From NCBI GenBank assembly GCA_014382085.1, contig JACNKJ010000191.1, positions 1 through 10,838 of the forward strand: a stretch of 10,838 nucleotides of DNA. The letters run 5' to 3'. Position 1 is the first letter of the stretch. Each line of letters opens with the position of its first letter. Position numbers and translations under genes: made by a program. The notes under the pieces are model-generated. The model worked only from the letters and a program-made list of their open reading frames with translations. It was not told the DNA's origin and made no database searches. Source of the DNA: a bacterium. GTDB taxonomy: Bacteria; Krumholzibacteriota; Krumholzibacteriia; JACNKJ01. Below, in pieces: positions 6,968 through 10,838 of this stretch.

Positions 6968-7756
6968 ATGAAGCTTAAACTCTATCAGGTGGACGCCTTT
7001 ACCGAGCATCTTTTCGGCGGTAATCCCGCAGCGGTAATTCCATTGGAGACCTGGCTGCCGGATCGTGCCATGCAGGCCATCGCCATGGAAAACAATCTCT
7101 CGGAAACCGCATTCCTGGTTCTCGAAGGAGAGAAGTGGCATGTGCGCTGGTTTACGCCATCGGTGGAAGTCGATCTATGTGGACACGCCACACTGGCCAG
7201 CGCCTTCACGCTATTTCACACGGGTCTGGCCAAGGGAAATGAGATCGTATTCGATTCCAAGAGCGGCGAGTTGCGCGTGGAGCGAGACGGTGATCTACTG
7301 CGCATGGACTTTCCGGCGCGCCCCGCATTGCCTCAGCTTGAATCAGCAGAAATCATAGAAGCCCTAGGCGTGAAGCCCCGGGGATTTTACGCCGCCCGTG
7401 ACTTGCTCGTTCTCTTCGACAGTGAAGAGGAAGTTCGTAAGCTGAAACCCGACTTCGTGAAAATGGCCTCCCTAGATTTCTTTGCGGTGGTCGCCACGGC
7501 GCCCGGAGACGAGGTTGATTTCGTGTCGCGCTTCTTTGCGCCGGTTCAGGGAATTGATGAAGATCCAGTAACAGGATCGGCCCATAGCACTCTCATTCCT
7601 TTCTGGGCTGAAAGGCTGGGAAAGCAGAAACTCAAGGCACGCCAAATCTCCTCCCGCGGCGGCGAACTTGACTGCGAGCATCGGGGCGAGCGCGTATCCA
7701 TCGCAGGCAAGGCGGTTTTGTATCTGACCGGCGAGATCGACCTCGCTTCTCTTTAG
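6968..7756 (+). CDS. PhzF-family protein (YddE-like isomerase)
   Basis: Member of the PhzF/YddE family, whose two-domain fold resembles diaminopimelate epimerase. It is 262 residues. The catalytic Glu position known from PhzF is present as Glu46 in NNLSETAFL. The two conserved loops DLCGHATLA (69-77) and EDPVTGSAHST (198-208) are intact. PhzF itself isomerises a phenazine precursor, but most family members outside phenazine clusters have no known substrate, and no other phenazine gene is nearby. The ATG at 6968 has AAGGGAG upstream and lies 10 nt after the DSD1-like gene. The pair may act in amino acid or small-metabolite conversion, which is inference from position only. Confidence 0.92.
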   Translation: MKLKLYQVDAFTEHLFGGNPAAVIPLETWLPDRAMQAIAMENNLSETAFLVLEGEKWHVRWFTPSVEVDLCGHATLASAFTLFHTGLAKGNEIVFDSKSGELRVERDGDLLRMDFPARPALPQLESAEIIEALGVKPRGFYAARDLLVLFDSEEEVRKLKPDFVKMASLDFFAVVATAPGDEVDFVSRFFAPVQGIDEDPVTGSAHSTLIPFWAERLGKQKLKARQISSRGGELDCEHRGERVSIAGKAVLYLTGEIDLASL

Positions 7757-7763
7757 GAAGGCC

Positions 7764-8141
7764 ATGGCCAAGACATTTTTCATTTTCTACGTGCGTGATC
7801 AGAATCGCAGCACGGATTTCTATCGTCAGGTGTTCGCCTGCGAGCCGAGTTTACATGTGCCCGGCATGACCGAATTCGAACTGGAAGGCGGAGGCAGTTT
7901 GGGCCTCATGCCCGAACAGGGTATACGTTCCCTGCTAGGGGAGGTCCTTCCGGATCCAGCCGCGGCTTCCGGAGTTCCACGTGCGGAACTCTATCTTTCC
8001 GTAGGCGATAGCGAGGCCTTTCATAAGCGCGCCCTGGAAGCAGGGGCGAAGGAATTGAGCCCTCTTCGGGAGCGACCCTGGGGTGACCTCGCCTCCTATG
8101 TCCTTGACCCTGACGGACACGTACTTGCCTTCGCCGAGTAA
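7764..8141 (+). CDS. VOC-family (glyoxalase/bleomycin-resistance fold) protein
   Basis: Single VOC-fold protein of 125 residues made of two beta-alpha-beta-beta-beta modules. The first begins at FFIFYVRDQNRSTDFY. The second begins at AELYLSVGD and ends with YVLDPDGHVLAFAE, the classic family ending with a terminal metal-ligand Glu position. The usual first metal His, just before the first helix, is not obvious. Activity as a lactoylglutathione lyase is therefore doubtful; it may be a binding or resistance-type protein or a dioxygenase relative. AGGAAGG precedes the ATG, and the gap from the PhzF gene is 7 nt. Fold assignment is good; function is unknown. Confidence 0.88.
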   Translation: MAKTFFIFYVRDQNRSTDFYRQVFACEPSLHVPGMTEFELEGGGSLGLMPEQGIRSLLGEVLPDPAAASGVPRAELYLSVGDSEAFHKRALEAGAKELSPLRERPWGDLASYVLDPDGHVLAFAE

Positions 8142-8215
8142 TTGTCTCTTCGACCTTGAGTCACAGCTCGCAGTATGGGAATATGGGCTCGCCCTCCCTG
8201 AAATCAGGAGAAACT

Positions 8216-8719
8216 ATGTTACGGAAAATAGACGACTTTTTCGCCCGCTTCGCCAACGAAGTGGAAGGCACGCGTAAGATTTTCGCGGCCCTTACCGATG
8301 AAAGCCTCAAGGTTTCGGCGGTGGAAGGTCATCGTGAACTGGGCGGCATCGCCTGGCACATCGTGGCAACTTATCCCGAAATGATGACGAACACGGGCCT
8401 TGAGTTAGGCGCGATGAATCCCGAGACCATGCCTCCGACTACGGCCGCGGAAATTTTGGCCGGATATGACGCAGTGGTTAGCGAGTTCAAAGCCGCCGTG
8501 AAATCAAATTGGACCGATGAATCACTGGAAACCGTGGACGACATGTACGGCATGAAGTGGCCGCGCGGTTTAACTCTGGGAATTTTGCTTGATCACGAAG
8601 TGCACCATCGCGGACAGATGACGGTTCTCATGCGTCTGGCGGGCTTGACCGTTCCCGGCATCTATGGACCGTCCAAGGATGAGTGGGAGAAGACTGGCAT
8701 GCCGGAACCTCCCTACTAG
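8216..8719 (+). CDS. DinB-family four-helix metal-binding protein
   Basis: Small all-helical protein of 167 residues resembling the DinB/YfiT superfamily. The predicted metal triad is His48 (AWHIVAT) together with His127 and His131 in DHEVHHRGQMTVLMRLAG, the typical HxxxH ending helix. Characterised relatives include thiol-dependent transferases, but most DinB proteins have no assigned reaction. The start at ATG 8216 is favoured by AGGAG (8206-8210) five bases upstream. A longer in-frame start at 8156 would add 20 residues of poor family fit. The AGGAG can pair with CTCCCTG-like bases just before it in a weak bulged hairpin. The 74-nt gap before this gene is the widest in the plus-strand run, so a separate promoter is possible, though none stands out. 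Confidence 0.9.
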   Translation: MLRKIDDFFARFANEVEGTRKIFAALTDESLKVSAVEGHRELGGIAWHIVATYPEMMTNTGLELGAMNPETMPPTTAAEILAGYDAVVSEFKAAVKSNWTDESLETVDDMYGMKWPRGLTLGILLDHEVHHRGQMTVLMRLAGLTVPGIYGPSKDEWEKTGMPEPPY

Positions 8720-8731
8720 AGGAGTTAAGGT

Positions 8732-9466
8732 TTGGCATGGATCACTGACCCCGGAATCTGGATCGCTCTGCTCACCCTCACGTCCATCGAGATCGTGTTG
8801 GGTGTGGACAACATTGTATTCATTTCAATTCTCGCCGGGAAACTTCCAAAGGAGAAGCAGGAGCGCGCTCGCATCCTAGGCCTGGCCGTAGCCATGATCA
8901 CGCGCATCCTATTGCTGCTGTCGCTCACCTGGGTGATGCGGCTCACGCAGCCGCTCTTCCATGTATTTGCTCAGGAACTTTCAGGACGGGATCTCATTTT
9001 GCTTGGCGGCGGCGTGTTTCTGCTGGCCAAGAGCACCCTGGAAATTCACGAGAATTTGGAACAGCACGAAGAAAAGGAGAAGCGTCGACAGGCTGCCAGC
9101 TTCATGGGAGTCATCGCGCAGATCGCCGTGCTGGATCTGGTCTTCAGTCTCGATTCGGTGATCACCGCCATCGGTCTTGCCGAACATATTCCCGTTATGG
9201 TGACCGCCATCGTTGTGGCTGTGATCGTCATGATGTTCTCCGCGCGAGCCATCAGCAGTTTTATTGATAAACACCCCACGGTGAAAATACTCGCCCTGAG
9301 TTTTCTGCTGCTCATCGGCGTGGCGCTTGTGGCCGAGGCTTTCGAACTCCATCTGCCCAAAGGATATATCTACTTCGCCATGGCCTTCTCGGTTTTCGTG
9401 GAAATGCTGAATCTTCGCATCCGTGGAGCTGGAAGGGCGAAAAGGGATTCAGTTTCAAATCCCTAG
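8732..9466 (+). CDS. TerC-family integral membrane protein
   Basis: Inner-membrane protein of 244 residues with about seven hydrophobic segments (near 9-34, 48-70, 86-101, 124-148, 153-171, 185-203 and 211-226). The TerC signatures are present as a repeat: SIEIVLGVDNIVFI (18-31) in the first half and LDLVFSLDSVITAIG (134-148) in the second, with acidic residues Glu20, Asp26, Asp135 and Asp141 in the membrane. A charged, Glu/Lys-rich cytoplasmic loop (about 104-121) separates the halves. Several TerC relatives export manganese or help load metals on exported enzymes; others are linked to tellurite resistance. The start is TTG 8732, with AGAGGAG seven bases upstream; it gives the usual family N-terminus (WITDPGIWIALLTLTSIE), and the nearby ATG is out of frame. 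Confidence 0.93.
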   Translation: MAWITDPGIWIALLTLTSIEIVLGVDNIVFISILAGKLPKEKQERARILGLAVAMITRILLLLSLTWVMRLTQPLFHVFAQELSGRDLILLGGGVFLLAKSTLEIHENLEQHEEKEKRRQAASFMGVIAQIAVLDLVFSLDSVITAIGLAEHIPVMVTAIVVAVIVMMFSARAISSFIDKHPTVKILALSFLLLIGVALVAEAFELHLPKGYIYFAMAFSVFVEMLNLRIRGAGRAKRDSVSNP

Positions 9467-9481
9467 GTGGTAAAGGATGAA

Positions 9482-10273
9482 ATGAAAATCATAGCGTGCA
9501 TAGTGCTCTCGTTTTTCCTTTTCGGATCGGCTTGGGCTCAAGAAGAGGATGAGGTCCTCACGCCGGTGCCCATGCCTGCCGACCTCATTACTCCCGACGG
9601 CATGGCATACATCCCCGGCGGCGTTTTCAATATGGGACGCGAAGGCTCCAACGACGCCTCGCCGGTTCACGTGGTGGAAGTCAGTGCTTTCTATATGGAT
9701 GTTCACGAAGTTACCTGCGCCGAGTACAAGGTCTTTTGCGATTCCACAGGACATCGATTGCCCGAGTTCTGGGGTTCGGAAAAGTATCACTGCGGCGAGG
9801 ATTATCCCGATCATGCGGTGGTGGGTGTAAGTCGAAACGATGCGGCCATGTATGCCAAGTGGGCCGGCAAGCGAATTCCCAGTGAGGCGGAATGGGAATT
9901 CGCGGCACGCGGAGGATCCAAAGATTGGGTCTATCCTTGTGGTGCGGAAATGGAAGAGCATCAGGCCAACTTCAGGAAAAAATCAGGCCTGCAAGCCGTC
10001 AAGTTATATGAACCCAACGGATACGGACTCTACGACATGGGCGGCAATGTTTGGGAGTGGGTGGGCGATTACTATGATCCGAACTACTACTCCGAGTCGC
10101 CGCGCGAAAATCCACGCGGCCCTGAAAGTGGCAGCCTTGTGGTAATTCGCGGTGGCGGTTGGTACTCGGGGCCGGGTTGCCTGCGCGTGGATGGCCGCGG
10201 CGCTCTCAGTCCGGGCTGGGTAGATTTTGCTGTGGGATTTCGCTGCGCTCGAAACATCGTGGTGGAGGAATAA
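9482..10273 (+). CDS. Exported SUMF1/FGE-fold protein, probably not a formylglycine-generating enzyme
   Basis: A 263-residue protein with a signal peptide (MKIIACIVLSFFLFGSAWAQ, cleavage near Ala19-Gln20) and one FGE-sulfatase domain from about residue 38. Family motifs include MAYIPGGVFNMG (41-52), the DVHEVT strand, PSEAEWEFAARGG (133-145), GYGLYDMGGNVWEWVGDYY (180-198) and RGGGWYSG (223-230), ending with GFRCAR. True FGEs bear two active-site cysteines after the GGSW motif. Here the first is Ser229, and a lone Cys233 is out of register, so formylglycine synthesis is unlikely. Related exported proteins serve in binding or in assembly of surface systems, but no role can be assigned. ATG 9482 follows AAAGGA; an upstream in-frame GTG at 9467 would add five residues before the signal peptide. 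Confidence 0.88.
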   Translation: MKIIACIVLSFFLFGSAWAQEEDEVLTPVPMPADLITPDGMAYIPGGVFNMGREGSNDASPVHVVEVSAFYMDVHEVTCAEYKVFCDSTGHRLPEFWGSEKYHCGEDYPDHAVVGVSRNDAAMYAKWAGKRIPSEAEWEFAARGGSKDWVYPCGAEMEEHQANFRKKSGLQAVKLYEPNGYGLYDMGGNVWEWVGDYYDPNYYSESPRENPRGPESGSLVVIRGGGWYSGPGCLRVDGRGALSPGWVDFAVGFRCARNIVVEE

Positions 10274-10792
10274 TTGAAACTCAAGGGTAAAACAGTTCTG
10301 GTTACGGGAGCATCTCGAGGTATTGGCCGCGCGGTGGCGGAGGCGGCGGCGGCCGAAGGCGCCAGTTTGCTTCTACACTTCAGCCAGAACGGCGAAGCCG
10401 CAGAAAAACTCTGCGCATCCTTGCCGGGTTCCGGTCATAGGTCGATCCAGGCCGACTTCGCTCGAAGCGAAGACGTGGAGTTGCTCGCGAAGCAAATTCT
10501 CGCGAACCATTCCTGTCCGGATGTCTTGGTGAACAATGCCGGAGTGTTTCAAGAGCACCCTCCTTTGATTACCACCTTTGAAGATTGGAAGCGTTGTTGG
10601 GATGAAACTCTGGCCGTAAACCTCTCGGCACCCGCTCATTTGTCCTATTTCTTTGGCCGCGCTATGGCTGAGCGAGGTGATGGGCGCATTGTGAATGTGT
10701 CCAGTCGCGGAGCGTTCCGCGGCGAGCCTGAAGCCCCGGCCTACGGCGCCAGCAAAGCCGGCATGAATTCCATGGGGCAATCCTTGGCATAA
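10274..10792 (+). CDS. Short-chain dehydrogenase/reductase, C-terminally truncated (possible pseudogene)
   Basis: NAD(P)-dependent oxidoreductase of the classical SDR family, cut short at 172 residues where relatives have about 245-255. Present are the cofactor motif TGASRGIG (11-18), NNAG (87-90), Asn116, the catalytic serine region NVSSRGA (141-147) and YGASK with Tyr157 and Lys161. Reading stops at TAA eleven residues after that lysine. The substrate loop, the last helices and the final strand are therefore missing, and the product is unlikely to fold as an active enzyme. The FabG-like look suggests a 3-oxoacyl or sugar/alcohol reductase ancestor. The start is TTG 10274, directly after the stop of the previous gene, with GGAGG about six bases upstream. 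See the tail feature for the probable break. Confidence 0.85.
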   Translation: MKLKGKTVLVTGASRGIGRAVAEAAAAEGASLLLHFSQNGEAAEKLCASLPGSGHRSIQADFARSEDVELLAKQILANHSCPDVLVNNAGVFQEHPPLITTFEDWKRCWDETLAVNLSAPAHLSYFFGRAMAERGDGRIVNVSSRGAFRGEPEAPAYGASKAGMNSMGQSLA

Positions 10793-10838
10793 TTAAGCGC
10801 TTTAGATTGACACGTTTTGAGAGATGGGAAAAGTAACT
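10793..10838. other. AT-rich tail after the truncated dehydrogenase; probable junction
   Basis: The last 46 bases differ in composition from the rest (about one third G+C against well over half). None of the three plus frames continues the dehydrogenase: two stop at once, and the third gives LGIIKRFRLTRFERWEK and then a stop. A TTGACA (10807-10812) is present but lacks a fitting -10 in view. The stretch may be the edge of an inserted element, a deletion junction or an assembly end artefact. Confidence 0.4.

Noticed and set aside
8156..8184. Possible internal promoter before the DinB gene (TTGAGT, then GAATAT after 17 bases)
   Set aside because: The -10 matches only three of six consensus bases and overlaps no other supporting signal.
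8193..8210. Hairpin over the DinB gene ribosome site
   Set aside because: CTCCCTG can pair with CAGGAG around a 4-base loop, but only with a bulge. The stem is too weak and common to claim regulation.
10807..10835. TTGACA as an outward promoter at the right end
   Set aside because: The -35 is good, but the bases at the right distance (AAAGTA) are a poor -10, and the window ends before any target gene.
1..10838. CRISPR arrays, tRNA or rRNA genes, insertion sequences, riboswitches
   Set aside because: Reading both strands showed no regularly spaced repeats, no tRNA-like arms, no transposase and no terminal inverted repeats. Nearly all of the sequence is accounted for by protein genes.

Overview
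The window carries ordinary bacterial chromosomal genes read with the standard bacterial code. GC content is fairly high (upper fifties percent by eye), intergenic spaces are short, and most genes have recognisable Shine-Dalgarno sites. The mix points to an environmental bacterium: MEP-pathway isoprenoid genes beside gltX, a YtrA-type GntR regulator with an ABC exporter, and PhzF, DinB, VOC, TerC and SUMF1-domain proteins. Acidobacteriota or a similar Gram-negative lineage would fit. This taxonomic guess is weak, because no rRNA or tRNA gene is present.

Left part (1-3067, minus strand): a four-gene operon read right to left. The order is a small secreted protein with a cationic C-terminus, a YtrA-type GntR repressor, an ABC ATPase, and a large ABC-2-like permease that runs off the left edge. 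The permease is open over its whole visible 491 codons. The genes are tightly coupled by a 4-nt gap, a 14-nt overlap and an ATGA overlap. The divergent intergenic region (3068-3305) holds a good minus-strand promoter whose -35 lies inside a perfect 7-bp inverted repeat, GTGTATA-N8-TATACAC. This looks like the regulator's own operator.

Right part (3306-10792, plus strand): a long run of co-directional genes. ispD, ispF and gltX overlap one another by 8 nt and make isoprenoid precursors and Glu-tRNA. They are followed by a DSD1-type PLP enzyme (D-serine dehydratase/D-threonine aldolase family), a PhzF-family protein, a VOC-fold protein, a DinB-fold protein, a TerC-family membrane protein, an exported SUMF1/FGE-fold protein and a short-chain dehydrogenase. 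The widest gap in this run is 74 nt (8142-8215), so much of it may be one transcription unit.

The short-chain dehydrogenase stops abruptly about ten residues past its catalytic lysine. The last 46 bases of the window are AT-rich and do not continue the family in any frame, which suggests an insertion boundary or a contig-end artefact.

No RNA gene, CRISPR array, insertion sequence or clearly new multi-gene system was seen. The most interesting items are the autoregulated YtrA/ABC operon led by a small secreted cationic protein, and the truncated dehydrogenase junction.
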